DNA of 64,000 nucleotides from DATAGZ01 sp036263455 (GCA_036263455.1 DATAGZ010000006.1:62001-126000), one strand, 5' to 3'; positions 25,701 through 34,291 are shown, numbered from the stretch's first letter. The notes: a model not told the origin generated them from the sequence alone. Numbers and translations: made by a program.

Positions 25701-27299
25701 GCGAAAGAAATGATGGAGGCTGCGGAAGTTGGGCGAAACCACTGCGAGCGGCGTATCGTCGCCCATACTGCCCACCGCCTCCTTGCCCTCCTCGGCCATC
25801 GGTTGGAGGAGCAGCTCCATGTCTTCCTGGCTGAGCCCTGCGGCGATTTGGCGGCGGCGCAGCTCGTCTGCTTGATAGCAGAAAGGCTCTTCATGACCGG
25901 CGACGATGTCGTCGAAGGCTGTGATGCCCTTGATCCATTCCTGATAAGGATGTTCGGCCGCGAGCCGGTCCTTGATCTGCCTATCGCCGAAGAAGCGGCC
26001 CTTCTTGAGATCGACCCCGATCATCTGTCCCGGCCCAACCCGTCCCTTATGGACGATACGCTCCTCCGCGACCGGAACCATGCCCGCTTCCGATCCGACG
26101 AGCAGCAATTGATCGTCCGTCAACGCATAGCGCAGCGGTCTTAAGCCGTTGCGATCGAGCCCGGCTACGGCCCACCGTCCATCGGTCATAGCGAGCGCCG
26201 CCGGGCCGTCCCACGGCTCCATCACCGAATTGCAATAGGCATAGAGGGCGCGGTGGCTCTCGGGCATGGTTTTCTTATTTGACCAAGCCTCGGGGATTAG
26301 CAGCGATTTCACCATCGGCGCGTCACGGCCGGCGCGCACCAGGACCTCGAATACCGCATCGAGCGCCGCCGAATCGGAGGAGCCGGACTGGACGATCGGC
26401 TTGATATGGTCGCTCTCCGTACCAAAGGCTTCCGAGGCCATTTTTATTTCATGGCTGCGCATCCAATTGACGTTGCCGCGCAACGTATTGATCTCGCCAT
26501 TATGGGCAAGCATGCGGAAAGGCTGGGCCATCCGCCAAGTGGGGAATGTGTTAGTGGAGTAACGCTGGTGATAGATCGCGTAGTTGGAAACGAAGCGACG
26601 ATCGGTGAGGTCGGGATAAAAGGCCGACAATTGTTCGGCCAGAAACATCCCTTTATAGATGACCGAGCGGCAGGAGAGGGAGCAGAAGTAGAAATCCGAG
26701 ATATGCGCGGCGAGCACGCGTTTCTCGATGCGCCGGCGAATAATGAACAATTCTCTCTCGAACGCGGTATCGTCGAGTCCCTTTTTATTGGCGATCAGTA
26801 CCTGCTCGATCTCGGGGCGGGTGGCATTGGCCTTGTCCCCGATCACGGCGACATTGACCGGCACCTGCCGCCAGCTGCAAATGGCGTGGCCGAAATTGAC
26901 GATCTCGCTTTCGACGATGCCGCGGCAGGTCTCCTGGGCGGCAAGGTCGGTTTTGGGCAGGAAAACCTGACCAAGGCCCAATTTTCCCGCGCCGGGCTCG
27001 AAACCGATCTGGCGGATGTGATCCTTGAAAAATTCCTGAGGAATCTGGACGTGGATACCCGCACCATCACCGGTCTTGCCGTCGGCATCGACCGCGCCGC
27101 GGTGCCAGACCGCCTTAAGCGCGGCAATCGCGAGTTCGACTACCTCGCGGCGCGGCGCGCCATCGATGGCGGCAATTAGACCTACGCCGCAGGCATCATG
27201 CTCGGCGGTCGGATCATAGGCGTGATTATCCTGAAGATACCGCGCCGTCCTTCGAAAGGAAGCGATGAATTCCTCGCCGCGATTCGTCCGCTCGGTCAC
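22761..27299 (-). CDS. gltB: Glutamate synthase [NADPH] large subunit
   Basis: The alpha subunit of GOGAT makes glutamate from 2-oxoglutarate and glutamine-derived ammonia. The 1512-residue protein has a short propeptide ending before the nucleophile Cys of the glutaminase domain (HDACGVGLIAAIDG). A central domain and the FMN-binding synthase domain (GDNANSAIKQIASARFGV; SGNVGGTGASPLSSIKHAG) follow, then the 3Fe-4S cysteines in CLMVRQCHSNTCPVGICTQ and a C-terminal beta-helix (Gly-rich repeats such as GGVIVVRP). It is translated after gltD with an ATGA overlap. Confidence 0.97.
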   Translation of the reverse strand: MTERTNRGEEFIASFRRTARYLQDNHAYDPTAEHDACGVGLIAAIDGAPRREVVELAIAALKAVWHRGAVDADGKTGDGAGIHVQIPQEFFKDHIRQIGFEPGAGKLGLGQVFLPKTDLAAQETCRGIVESEIVNFGHAICSWRQVPVNVAVIGDKANATRPEIEQVLIANKKGLDDTAFERELFIIRRRIEKRVLAAHISDFYFCSLSCRSVIYKGMFLAEQLSAFYPDLTDRRFVSNYAIYHQRYSTNTFPTWRMAQPFRMLAHNGEINTLRGNVNWMRSHEIKMASEAFGTESDHIKPIVQSGSSDSAALDAVFEVLVRAGRDAPMVKSLLIPEAWSNKKTMPESHRALYAYCNSVMEPWDGPAALAMTDGRWAVAGLDRNGLRPLRYALTDDQLLLVGSEAGMVPVAEERIVHKGRVGPGQMIGVDLKKGRFFGDRQIKDRLAAEHPYQEWIKGITAFDDIVAGHEEPFCYQADELRRRQIAAGLSQEDMELLLQPMAEEGKEAVGSMGDDTPLAVVSPNFRSLHHFFRQQFSQVTNPPIDSLRERRVMSLKTRLGNLGNVLDQDASQTRIILLESPVLTNGAFALLRARMGETAREIDCTFPSCDGSDSLRRAIARIREDAEQAVRNGASHLILTDEHIGEKRAQIPMILSVGAVHSHLVEKGLRTFVSLNVRSAECLDVHHFAVLIGVGATTINAYLAQDSLAERHRRGFFDTLSLAQCVARYKEAVDNGLLKVISKMGISVISSYRGGYNFEAVGLSRALVTDLFPGMLSRISGIGRTGIQENVLDRHARAFATNIAPLAVGGLYRYRTQGEPHALTGPLIHLLQEATASGSYRAYKRFSQLARQLPPVALRDLLDFRKSMAPIPLEEVESITEIRKRFVTPGMSLGALGPEAHETLTIAMNRIGAKSDSGEGGEAPENFTPRPNGDNANSAIKQIASARFGVTAEYLNNCREIEIKIAQGAKPGEGGQLPGFKVTDMIGRLRHATPGVTLISPPPHHDIYSIEDLAQLIYDLKQINPEAEVCVKLVAESGIGTIAAGVAKAKADTILVSGNVGGTGASPLSSIKHAGVPWEMGLSEVNQVLTLNKLRHRIRLRADGGLKTGRDIVMAAMMGAEEFGIGTASLIAMGCLMVRQCHSNTCPVGICTQSEDLRRKFSGTPEKVINLFSFLAEEVREILAELGLRSLNEAVGRTDLLIQVSRGAPHLDDLDLNPLLVQAEAGEHGRVCTRKGRNEVPETLDTQIIADAQPVFTRGEKMQLAYSVRNTHRAVGTRFSSHLVRVFGMRGLKPGHVTVRLHGSAGQSLGAFAVQGLKLEVWGEANDYVGKGLSGGVIVVRPTPASRLVSEENTIIGNTVLYGATSGSLYAAGQAGERFAVRNSGARAVIEGCGANGCEYMTGGMVAILGTVGDNFAAGMTGGMAFVYDPDDLLPIHINGETVLHRRLASSHWEEQLRALLKEHVGETQSVHGATLLENWTESRGRFWQIVPREMVNRLAHPLEEAIASAAE

Positions 27300-28723
27300 T
27301 CCGCAGCCTCTCGTAAGGCCGCGCCCGCTTGGATATGCTCATGGATGGCCTGCGCGGCATCACGGCCATCCCGGATGGCCCAGACGACCAGGCTCGCGCC
27401 GCGCACGATATCTCCCGCGGCGAAGATTCCGGGCAGGCTGGTCATTAGGTCGGGCGTCGTGGCAAGCGTGCCCGCTTGCGTAATGGCCAGCGCCGGCTCG
27501 TTGAACATTACGGGCAGATCCTCGGCCTCGAAGCCGAGCGCCATGATGACAAGATCGGCCTCCACCGCGAAGTCCGCGCCAGGAATTTCCTCTGGCTGGG
27601 CACGGCCAGCGACATCCTGTCCTTTGAGGCGCATGCGGGAGGCCACCACCTTGGTCACTCGTTCCGGCCCTAGGATGGCGCGGGGCGCGGCCAGCCATTC
27701 GAAGCGCACGCCTTCTTCCTCGGCGTGGCGCACCTCGCGCGCGGAGCCCGGCATATTGGCGCGGTCGCGGCGATAAAGACAAGTAACGTGAGTGGCGCCT
27801 TGGCGAATGGCGGTGCGGACACAATCCATCGCCGTATCGCCGCCGCCGATCACGACGACTTTTTTACTCCGCGCGTCCATTCGATTGTCATGGGGTAACG
27901 CATCGCCGAGATCGCGCCGGTTTGCTCGGGTCAGATAATCAAGCGCCGGGACGACCTCGGGTAGAGAAAACCCCGGCAGATCGGCCGTGCGGGCACGGTA
28001 GACTCCGGTTGCGATCAGCACGGCATGGTGGCGCTCGCGAAGGGTGGCAAGCGATTCGTCACGCCCGATCGCACAATCGAGGCGAAATTGGATTCCGGCC
28101 TCCGCGAACTGCGCCATGCGCCGCGTGATGATGAATTTATCCAGCTTGAAATTGGGAATGCCGTAGATGAGCAATCCGCCAGCGCGATCGTGGCGGTCAT
28201 AGATCGTCACGCCATATCCCAAGCGCCGCAGCCGTTCGGCAGCGGCGAGCCCGGCCGGTCCGGCGCCGATGATGCCGATGCTTTCCTGTCGCGCGTATTC
28301 GGGAAAAGGCGGCTTGACCCATCCCTGACTCCAGGCATGTTCGGTGAGGTATTTTTCGACCGCCCCGATGGTGACCGCGCCAAAATCCTTTTCGATCACG
28401 CAATGGCCTTCGCACAGGCGGTCTTGCGGACAGATGCGGCCGCAAATTTCTGGGAAGGTATTGGTCGCCTGGGAGGTGAGATAGGCTTCTTCCAAACGTC
28501 CTTCGGCGGTATATCTAAGCCAGTCGGGGATGTTATTTCCGAGAGGGCAATGCACCTGGCAGAAGGGCACGCCGCATTGTGAGCAGCGCGCGGCCTGCTC
28601 GGCGGCTTTTGCCGCGGCGAATTCGCGATAAATTTCCAGGAAATCGGCGCGCCGCTCCGCGGCCAAGCGTTTCTCCGGCATGGCCTGGTCCAAGGAGACG
28701 AATTTCAGCATGCGCTCAGCCAT
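27296..28723 (-). CDS. gltD: Glutamate synthase [NADPH] small subunit
   Basis: The beta subunit passes NADPH electrons through FAD and 4Fe-4S clusters to the large subunit. The 475-residue protein starts with Cys clusters (ARCSQCGVPFCQVHCPLGN and CGRICPQDRLCEGHC). It then has the FAD motif IGIIGAGPAGLAAAERL and an NADPH-binding motif VVVIGGGDTAMDCVRTA. AGAAGGAGC precedes the ATG. It is the first gene of the pair, so the order is gltD-gltB. Confidence 0.97.
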   Translation of the reverse strand: MAERMLKFVSLDQAMPEKRLAAERRADFLEIYREFAAAKAAEQAARCSQCGVPFCQVHCPLGNNIPDWLRYTAEGRLEEAYLTSQATNTFPEICGRICPQDRLCEGHCVIEKDFGAVTIGAVEKYLTEHAWSQGWVKPPFPEYARQESIGIIGAGPAGLAAAERLRRLGYGVTIYDRHDRAGGLLIYGIPNFKLDKFIITRRMAQFAEAGIQFRLDCAIGRDESLATLRERHHAVLIATGVYRARTADLPGFSLPEVVPALDYLTRANRRDLGDALPHDNRMDARSKKVVVIGGGDTAMDCVRTAIRQGATHVTCLYRRDRANMPGSAREVRHAEEEGVRFEWLAAPRAILGPERVTKVVASRMRLKGQDVAGRAQPEEIPGADFAVEADLVIMALGFEAEDLPVMFNEPALAITQAGTLATTPDLMTSLPGIFAAGDIVRGASLVVWAIRDGRDAAQAIHEHIQAGAALREAAE

Positions 28724-28916
28724 GCTCCTTCTTTCCGACAGATTATGTCCCGTTTCCGTCCGGGCTCTTCCATCTCTACGGATTTTAGCGGGTCACGCAA
28801 GCAGAAATGATGGAGGCACCGGCCAAGATGCGCCCTAGGCAAGTGCCCGGCCTTGAGTTCTTTCCTCTTTCGTTATGCCCGACCTTAAACCGGCCATCGT
28901 TATCTGCTTACACGAG

Positions 28917-28939
28917 ATCATCGGGTCAAGCCCGGTGAT
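28917..28939. repeat. Intergenic palindrome downstream of gap
   Basis: ATCATCGGG (28917-28925), loop TCAAG and CCCGGTGAT (28931-28939) form a 9-bp stem with one G-T wobble. The GGGTCAAGCCC core resembles dispersed palindromic elements common between alphaproteobacterial genes. It lies in the 267-base gap between gap and gltD; the remainder of that gap shows nothing else I can support. Confidence 0.45.
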
Positions 28940-28990
28940 GATGTATTGTTAGATCGTCATACCGGGGGCGACGCCTGCACTTCGCGCGTG

Positions 28991-30004
28991 TTACTTCCCG
29001 AACTTGCCGATTGCCACGGCGCTGTCGCACATGCGGTTGGAGAAGCCCCATTCGTTATCGTACCAGGAGAGCACCCGTACGAAACGATCCTCGAGCACTT
29101 GCGTCTGGAGCAGATCGAAGGTCGAACTCGCGGGATTGTGGTTGAAATCGCTCGAAACCAATGGCTTGTCGTTGGTGGCGAGGATGCCTTTGAGCGGGGC
29201 CTTGCGCGCAGCCTCGCTGATCGCCTGGTTGACCTGTTCCTTGGTTACCGACTTCTTAGGCACGAATTTGAAATCGACGAGCGAGACGTTGGGGGTAGGG
29301 ACGCGGATCGCGGTCCCGTCGAGCTTGCCTTTGAGGGCGGGCAGGACCAGCCCCACCGCCTTGGCGGCACCGGTGGTGGTGGGGATCATCGACAAGGCGG
29401 CGGCGCGCGCCCGATAGAGGTCGCGGTGGAGCGTGTCGAGCACTGGCTGGTCGCCAGTATAGGAATGGATCGTCGTCATGTAGCCGCGTTCTATGCCGAA
29501 CGCCTCGTGCAGGACGAAGGCCACCGGCGCCAGGCAGTTGGTGGTGCAGGAGGCGTTGGAAAGGACGCGATGTTCCTTGCGGAGTTTATGGTGGTTAACG
29601 CCGTAGACGATGGTGAGATCGGCATCGGTGGCCGGTGCGGATATGAGAACCCGCCGCGCGCCCGCTGTAATGTGCTTGCCTGCGGTTTCTTTGTTCGTGA
29701 ACAGGCCGGTACATTCCAGCGCTACGTCGACGCCCAGCTCCTTCCAGGGGAGCTGCGCGGGATCGCGCTGGGCGGTCACCTTGATCCAGCCTGTGCCGAC
29801 ATCCATGCCGCCGGCCTTGGTCTTCACCTTGCCGGGAAAGGGGCCGTGGACGGTATCGTGCTGAAACAAATGGGCATTGGTCTCGACCGGCCCCAGGTCG
29901 TTGATAGCGACGACTTCGATATCGCGCCGGCCGCTCTCCGCGATGGCGCGAAGCACCAGGCGCCCGATCCTGCCGAAACCGTTGATTGCTACCCGTACTG
30001 CCAT
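28991..30004 (-). CDS. gap: Glyceraldehyde-3-phosphate dehydrogenase, type I
   Basis: GAPDH oxidises glyceraldehyde 3-phosphate to 1,3-bisphosphoglycerate in glycolysis and the reverse reaction. The 337-residue protein has the Rossmann start VRVAINGFGRIGRLVLRA, the catalytic Cys153 in SNASCTTNCLAP, the HSYTGDQ segment and the WYDNEWGFSNRM C-terminal signature. It lies 38 bases downstream of tkt on the same strand, so the two probably form an operon. No pgk gene follows; the next gene on this strand is gltD, beyond a palindrome-containing gap. Confidence 0.97.
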   Translation of the reverse strand: MAVRVAINGFGRIGRLVLRAIAESGRRDIEVVAINDLGPVETNAHLFQHDTVHGPFPGKVKTKAGGMDVGTGWIKVTAQRDPAQLPWKELGVDVALECTGLFTNKETAGKHITAGARRVLISAPATDADLTIVYGVNHHKLRKEHRVLSNASCTTNCLAPVAFVLHEAFGIERGYMTTIHSYTGDQPVLDTLHRDLYRARAAALSMIPTTTGAAKAVGLVLPALKGKLDGTAIRVPTPNVSLVDFKFVPKKSVTKEQVNQAISEAARKAPLKGILATNDKPLVSSDFNHNPASSTFDLLQTQVLEDRFVRVLSWYDNEWGFSNRMCDSAVAIGKFGK

Positions 30005-30042
30005 ATCATTCTCTCCTCGAACGTGATGAGCTGGTTATCTGC

Positions 30043-32013
30043 TCATAGCATATTTTTTGCCGCGCCGAGAATGGCCTCGGCGGTGATCCCAAAATGACGA
30101 TAAAGCTCCTCCGCGGGCGCCGAGGCGCCGAAGCCGCGCATGCCGATGAAGCGGTCGCCGGGCCGCATATAACGCTCCCAGCCAAACTTCACACCGGCCT
30201 CCACGATCAGGCGCGGAGCAGTACCCAGGACGCGGTCGCGATAGCTCGGCTCCTGTTCTTCGAAAATTTCCCAGGAGGGAAGCGAGACGAGGCTGGCGCC
30301 GATGCCTGCCTCCGCCAATCGGTGCTGGGCGTCGGCGGCAATCGATACTTCGGAGCCGGTAGCGATCAGCGTGAGCTTACGCTCGTCGGCGCTGGGACGT
30401 AATTCATATCCGCCGCGGGCGCATCTGTTCTCCGGCGCGTCCTCATCGCGCAGGCTGGGGAGAGCCTGCCTGCTCAGGACCAGAATGCTCGGCCGGTTTT
30501 TTTGCGCGAGCGCCAAGGTCCAGCATTCCAAAGTCTCCATCGTATCGGCCGGCCGGAGCACGAGCAAGTTAGGGATAGAGCGCAAGGCGGCAAGATGCTC
30601 GACGGGCTGATGCGTGGGACCATCCTCGCCGAGACCAATCGAATCATGGGTCATGACGAAGATGACGCGCTGTTCCATCAATGCGGCGAGCCGGATCGCC
30701 GGCCGGCAATAATCGGTGAAGGCCAGGAAGGTGCCGCCGAAGGGGATGATCCCGCCATGCAGCGCGAGGCCGTTCATCGCGGCGGCCATGCCGTGTTCGC
30801 GCACGCCATAATAGATGTAATTGCCGCGATAAGTTGGAGGCGTCACCGCTTCGGCATTCTTGGCCTTGGTATTATTCGAACCGGTCAGATCCGCCGAGCC
30901 GCCCACCAGTTCTGGGAGGACAGGGACAAGGTGGTCGATAACGAGCTGCGAGCTCTGTCGCGTCGCGATTTTCGGCCGCTCGGTGCACAATTTTTGCCGA
31001 AGTGTGGCGACCCTCTGCGCAAGTTCGGCCGGGAGCTCGCCCGACATGACGCGGTCGAACTCTTCGCGCTCGGCATGTCGCTCGTGGCGCGCCGTCCAGT
31101 CGGCGCGGCTCTGTCGCGCCCTCTCGCCTGCCTGTCGCCACAATATGCGAATGTCCTCGGGGATATCGAAGGGCGCATGCGGCCAGCCCAGCGACTGGCG
31201 CAGCCCGGCGATTTCCTCGCTGCCGAGAGGCGACCCGTGGGAGGCGGCGCTGCCGGCTTTCTTGGGCGCACCCTTGCCGATGATGGTCTTGCACGCGATC
31301 AGGCTCGGCATGGTCGCGGTCCGTGCTTCGTTTATCGCCGCTTCTATGGCTTCGGGATCGTGGCCGTCGACCCGGTTGACATTCCAGCGGTAGGCGCGAA
31401 AGCGCATGAGCGTGTCGTCCGAAAATGCCAGCGAGGTCGGCCCGTCGATACTGATGCCGTTATCGTCATAAAGGACGATCAGTTTGTTCAATGCCAGGTG
31501 TCCGGCGAGAGAGGCGGCCTCATGGCTGATCCCCTCCATGAGACAGCCATCCCCGGCGATGACATAGGTGCGATGGTCAACAAGCTCGGCCCCGAACCGG
31601 CTGGCGAGCATGCGTTCGGCAAGCGCCATGCCAACCGCATTTGCCAATCCCTGACCCAAGGGGCCGGTGGTAGTCTCGATTCCGCTCGCGTGGCCGCGTT
31701 CGGGATGTCCGGCGCTGCGGCTTCCCAACTGGCGAAAATTCCGAATTTCCTCGAGCGTCATGTCGGCATAGCCGGTCAAATGGAGCAGGCCGTAGAGAAG
31801 CATCGAGCCGTGGCCGGCCGAGAGAATGAATCGGTCCCGGTCGGGCCAGTCGGGGCAGGCGGGGTCGTAGGCGAGGAAGCGGCGGAAAAGAACGGTAGCC
31901 ACATCGGCCATGCCGAGCGGCATGCCGGGATGGCCGGATTTGGCTTTCTCGACGGCATCGACAGCGAGGATGCGCAACGCGCTCGCCATTGCCGTATGGT
32001 CACGATGTATCAT
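30043..32013 (-). CDS. tkt: Transketolase
   Basis: This thiamine-diphosphate enzyme moves two-carbon units between sugar phosphates in the pentose phosphate pathway. The 656 residues fit the family. Motifs are SGHPGMPLGMADVATVLF near the N-terminus, the ThDP-binding GDGCLMEGISHEAASLAGH and the central YYGVREHGMAAAMNGLALHG. The ATG at 32013 was chosen because GGGAGCC lies just upstream and the family start follows. An upstream ATG at 32145 would add 44 unrelated residues overlapping the region before DUF4164. Confidence 0.96.
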   Translation of the reverse strand: MIHRDHTAMASALRILAVDAVEKAKSGHPGMPLGMADVATVLFRRFLAYDPACPDWPDRDRFILSAGHGSMLLYGLLHLTGYADMTLEEIRNFRQLGSRSAGHPERGHASGIETTTGPLGQGLANAVGMALAERMLASRFGAELVDHRTYVIAGDGCLMEGISHEAASLAGHLALNKLIVLYDDNGISIDGPTSLAFSDDTLMRFRAYRWNVNRVDGHDPEAIEAAINEARTATMPSLIACKTIIGKGAPKKAGSAASHGSPLGSEEIAGLRQSLGWPHAPFDIPEDIRILWRQAGERARQSRADWTARHERHAEREEFDRVMSGELPAELAQRVATLRQKLCTERPKIATRQSSQLVIDHLVPVLPELVGGSADLTGSNNTKAKNAEAVTPPTYRGNYIYYGVREHGMAAAMNGLALHGGIIPFGGTFLAFTDYCRPAIRLAALMEQRVIFVMTHDSIGLGEDGPTHQPVEHLAALRSIPNLLVLRPADTMETLECWTLALAQKNRPSILVLSRQALPSLRDEDAPENRCARGGYELRPSADERKLTLIATGSEVSIAADAQHRLAEAGIGASLVSLPSWEIFEEQEPSYRDRVLGTAPRLIVEAGVKFGWERYMRPGDRFIGMRGFGASAPAEELYRHFGITAEAILGAAKNML

Positions 32014-32131
32014 GAGGCTCCCGATGAACGACGGAGGCACCATGCCGCTCCCGCGGTATCCGGTCAAGCGTCCGGCGAAGATCATTGACGCGGAGCAGGG
32101 AGCCCGCTTAAATCCGCCCGTGCCGGAGTCG

Positions 32132-32362
32132 ATGAGCAGCAGCATAGAAGAAGCCTTGGCGCGGTTGGAATCCGCGATGGATCGGCTCGATCGCGCGAGT
32201 GCGGCCTATAGCGAGCGGACGCGTTCGCATCAGGCGGAAGTCTCGGGCGAGCTTGCCGTCCTTCGCCAGACCTATGACGTGCTTCGCCACGAAGCCAGCC
32301 AGGTGCAGAACCGCCTCGATCACGTCATCGCGCGATTACGCAGCGCGACGGTAGGCGTCTAG
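32132..32362 (+). CDS. DUF4164 coiled-coil protein
   Basis: This 76-residue protein is nearly all heptad-like helix (SSIEEALARLESAMDRLDRA, then QTYDVLRHEASQVQNRLDHV). It matches the DUF4164 family found immediately upstream of zapA in alphaproteobacteria. The function is unknown; the position suggests a partner of ZapA in division. The ATG at 32132 has GGAG nearby and starts the helix. It is divergent from tkt across about 118 bases and stops 2 bases before zapA. Confidence 0.8.
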   Translation: MSSSIEEALARLESAMDRLDRASAAYSERTRSHQAEVSGELAVLRQTYDVLRHEASQVQNRLDHVIARLRSATVGV

Positions 32363-32364
32363 CC

Positions 32365-32694
32365 ATGCCAACGGTGAGCCTTTCGCTCAACGGCCGCAAT
32401 TTCGACGTGGCCTGTGGACCGGGCGAGGAAGAACGCCTCCAGCAGCTCGCCGACCAGCTGCGGCGTAAACTCGACCAGGTCGGGCGAGATCTGGGATCGG
32501 TCGGCGAATCGCTGCTTTTTGCCGTCACGGCCTTGCTGCTTGTCGAGGAACTCGACCATATGCAACGGGACATGCAGGAGTTGCGCCGCGCCCGTGACGA
32601 GGAGCAACAGCAGCGCGACAGCATGCTGGCCAGTTCCATTCAAGATTTGGCCATCCGCATCGAGGCTATTGCAGCCAAACTAGAACAAGCATAA
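32365..32694 (+). CDS. zapA: Cell division protein ZapA
   Basis: ZapA bundles FtsZ filaments at the division ring. The 109-residue protein has the N-terminal beta unit TVSLSLNGRNFDVACGPGEE, followed by the dimer helix (LLFAVTALLLVEELDH) and a long coiled coil rich in Glu, Gln and Arg. The length matches E. coli ZapA. The order DUF4164-zapA-6S RNA-5-formyl-THF cyclo-ligase is the conserved arrangement in this class. Confidence 0.9.
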   Translation: MPTVSLSLNGRNFDVACGPGEEERLQQLADQLRRKLDQVGRDLGSVGESLLFAVTALLLVEELDHMQRDMQELRRARDEEQQQRDSMLASSIQDLAIRIEAIAAKLEQA

Positions 32695-32702
32695 GCTGAA
32701 AT

Positions 32703-32863
32703 TGGACGGTCGCTGCGGGGCACGACAGGTCATTTTATCCCCGGGGCCAATATTTACCTCTTGGGAGCTGTCCCTACCGACGCCGTGGTGTCGGCATATG
32801 GCGCCCACCTGCTGATGCAGGCCGCGGAGGATTCTGTACCACCGGCCCATGCGGCGCCGTCCG
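32703..32863 (+). ncRNA. ssrS: 6S RNA
   Basis: 6S RNA mimics an open promoter and sequesters the housekeeping RNA polymerase holoenzyme. Support is position (between zapA and the 5-formyl-THF cyclo-ligase gene, as in E. coli and many proteobacteria), length (about 160 bases) and a closing stem. In that stem GGACGG (32704-32709) pairs with CCGTCC (32857-32862), extended by TCGCTGC against GCGGCG. Conserved-looking internal blocks TCCCCGGGGCC and GGCGCCCACCTG flank the expected central bubble. Ends are approximate. The 3' end overlaps the longest reading of the next gene. Confidence 0.85.
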
Positions 32864-33454
32864 TTCGTGCGAGGCATTATTACCATTCTGGACGATATTC
32901 CTACTCTAAAGGCCGAGTTGCGCCGCCACGTGTCCCTCATGCGCGACAGAATCGAGAATGGTTCGGCCAAAGCAGAGCAGGCCTGCAGGCATGCTGCTGC
33001 GATTTCCCTTCCACAAGGTGCAATCGTCTCCGCTTATTGGCCGATGCGCTCCGAACTGGATTGCCGCCCGCTCATGATGGCCTTGCATGACCGGGGCCAT
33101 CCCATTGCTCTGCCCAGCGTGAGGGAGCGCGGCGGGATCTTGACGTTTTATGCCTGGCGGCCCGGCGATGCGTTGATTGCCGATTCCTTTGGCACGCAAC
33201 GCCCGCGCGATGGGGCGATAATCGTGCCTCGGATCTTGTTTGTTCCGTTACTCGCCTTCGATCGCCGGCTTTTCCGTCTCGGCTATGGAGGCGGGTATTA
33301 TGACCGCACGCTCAGAGGGTTGCGTGCTGAAAAACCGATCAAGGCTTATGGCATTGCCTTCGCCGCACAGGAAATACAAGAAGTGCCTCACCATTCCGGC
33401 GATGAACCATTGGATGGAGTCATTACTGAACAAACGGTTATCGGCCCGACCTGA
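32849..33454 (+). CDS. 5-formyltetrahydrofolate cyclo-ligase
   Basis: This enzyme converts 5-formyl-THF to 5,10-methenyl-THF with ATP (MTHFS/FthC/YgfA). The protein, up to 201 residues, has the N-terminal LKAELRRHV, the folate/ATP segments SAYWPMRSELDCRPLM and LFVPLLAFDRRLFRLGYGGG, and YYDRTL. The start is uncertain: ATG 32849 lies inside the 6S RNA 3' arm, whereas GTG 32867 would start just after it; neither has a clear Shine-Dalgarno sequence. Placement directly after ssrS is conserved. The stop shares a base with the next start (TGATG). Confidence 0.92.
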   Translation: MRRRPFVRGIITILDDIPTLKAELRRHVSLMRDRIENGSAKAEQACRHAAAISLPQGAIVSAYWPMRSELDCRPLMMALHDRGHPIALPSVRERGGILTFYAWRPGDALIADSFGTQRPRDGAIIVPRILFVPLLAFDRRLFRLGYGGGYYDRTLRGLRAEKPIKAYGIAFAAQEIQEVPHHSGDEPLDGVITEQTVIGPT

Positions 33455-34266
33455 TGCGCGTGCTTTTTTGCGGCGATATCGTGGGCAGATCGGGCAGGGA
33501 CGTGTTGGCCCAGGAATTGCCGCGCCTGCGGCAGGAGCATGGCGTGGATTTCGTCATTGCCAATGGCGAAAATGCCGCGCATGGGTTCGGCATCACGGGA
33601 AAACTCGCAGGCGAACTCTTCGCGCTGGGGATCGATTGCCTGACCGGGGGCAACCATAGCTGGGATCAGAGAGACGTGCAGGGCTTCATCGAGAGCGAAT
33701 CGCGCCTGCTGCGCCCCGCCAACTTTCCCGAAGGCACGCCCGGCAGGGGACATCATGTCTACGCGCTCCCTGACGGGAGAAAAATCCTGGTGGTCAATCT
33801 GATGGGACGGCTATTCATGGATCCGCTCGACGATCCGTTCGCGGTTATTCGCCGTGTGCTCGCGCCTTATCGTCTGGCGGGAAACGTCCATGCGATTGTC
33901 GTCGACTTCCATGCCGAGGCGACGAGTGAAAAAATGGCGCTGGCCCATTTCCTGGACGGGTCCGTCTCGCTGGTGGTGGGTACACATACCCACGTTCCCA
34001 CCGCCGATGACCAGATTTTACCGCGAGGCACCGCTTATCAGAGCGATGCCGGCATGTGTGGAGATTACGATTCGGTGATCGGCATGGAAAAAACCATTCC
34101 AATTCAACGCTTCCTCCGCAAGCTCCCGACCGAGAAATTGCAGGTGGCGACCGGACCGGCCACCCTCTGCGGCGTCATCGTCGATATCGATGCAGCCAGT
34201 GGGCTGGCCCATCGCATTGCGCCGGTGCGCCGGGGCGGCCGATTACGGCCCTCAGCGCCGATATAA
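33454..34266 (+). CDS. YmdB-family metallophosphoesterase
   Basis: This 270-residue protein has the calcineurin-like pattern of the YmdB/TIGR00282 group, whose Bacillus member hydrolyses cyclic nucleotides and affects biofilm formation. Metal-binding motifs are RVLFCGDIVGRSGRD at the start, ANGENAAHGFG, TGGNHSWDQRD, VVDFHAEATSEK and GTHTHVPTADD, with a conserved QSDAGMCGDYDSVIGM. The role in this organism is not readable. It is translationally coupled to the cyclo-ligase through TGATG. Confidence 0.92.
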   Translation: MRVLFCGDIVGRSGRDVLAQELPRLRQEHGVDFVIANGENAAHGFGITGKLAGELFALGIDCLTGGNHSWDQRDVQGFIESESRLLRPANFPEGTPGRGHHVYALPDGRKILVVNLMGRLFMDPLDDPFAVIRRVLAPYRLAGNVHAIVVDFHAEATSEKMALAHFLDGSVSLVVGTHTHVPTADDQILPRGTAYQSDAGMCGDYDSVIGMEKTIPIQRFLRKLPTEKLQVATGPATLCGVIVDIDAASGLAHRIAPVRRGGRLRPSAPI

Positions 34267-34291
34267 AGCAATCCTAAGCAGTTTGTGAGCC

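Noticed and set aside
28946..30097. 383-codon open frame on the plus strand opposite gap
   Set aside because: Antisense shadow of gap; low-complexity Gly/Val/Asp content and no ribosome site.
30502..32088. 528-codon open frame on the plus strand opposite tkt
   Set aside because: It mirrors the tkt codon pattern and has no domain signature; tkt motifs are unambiguous.
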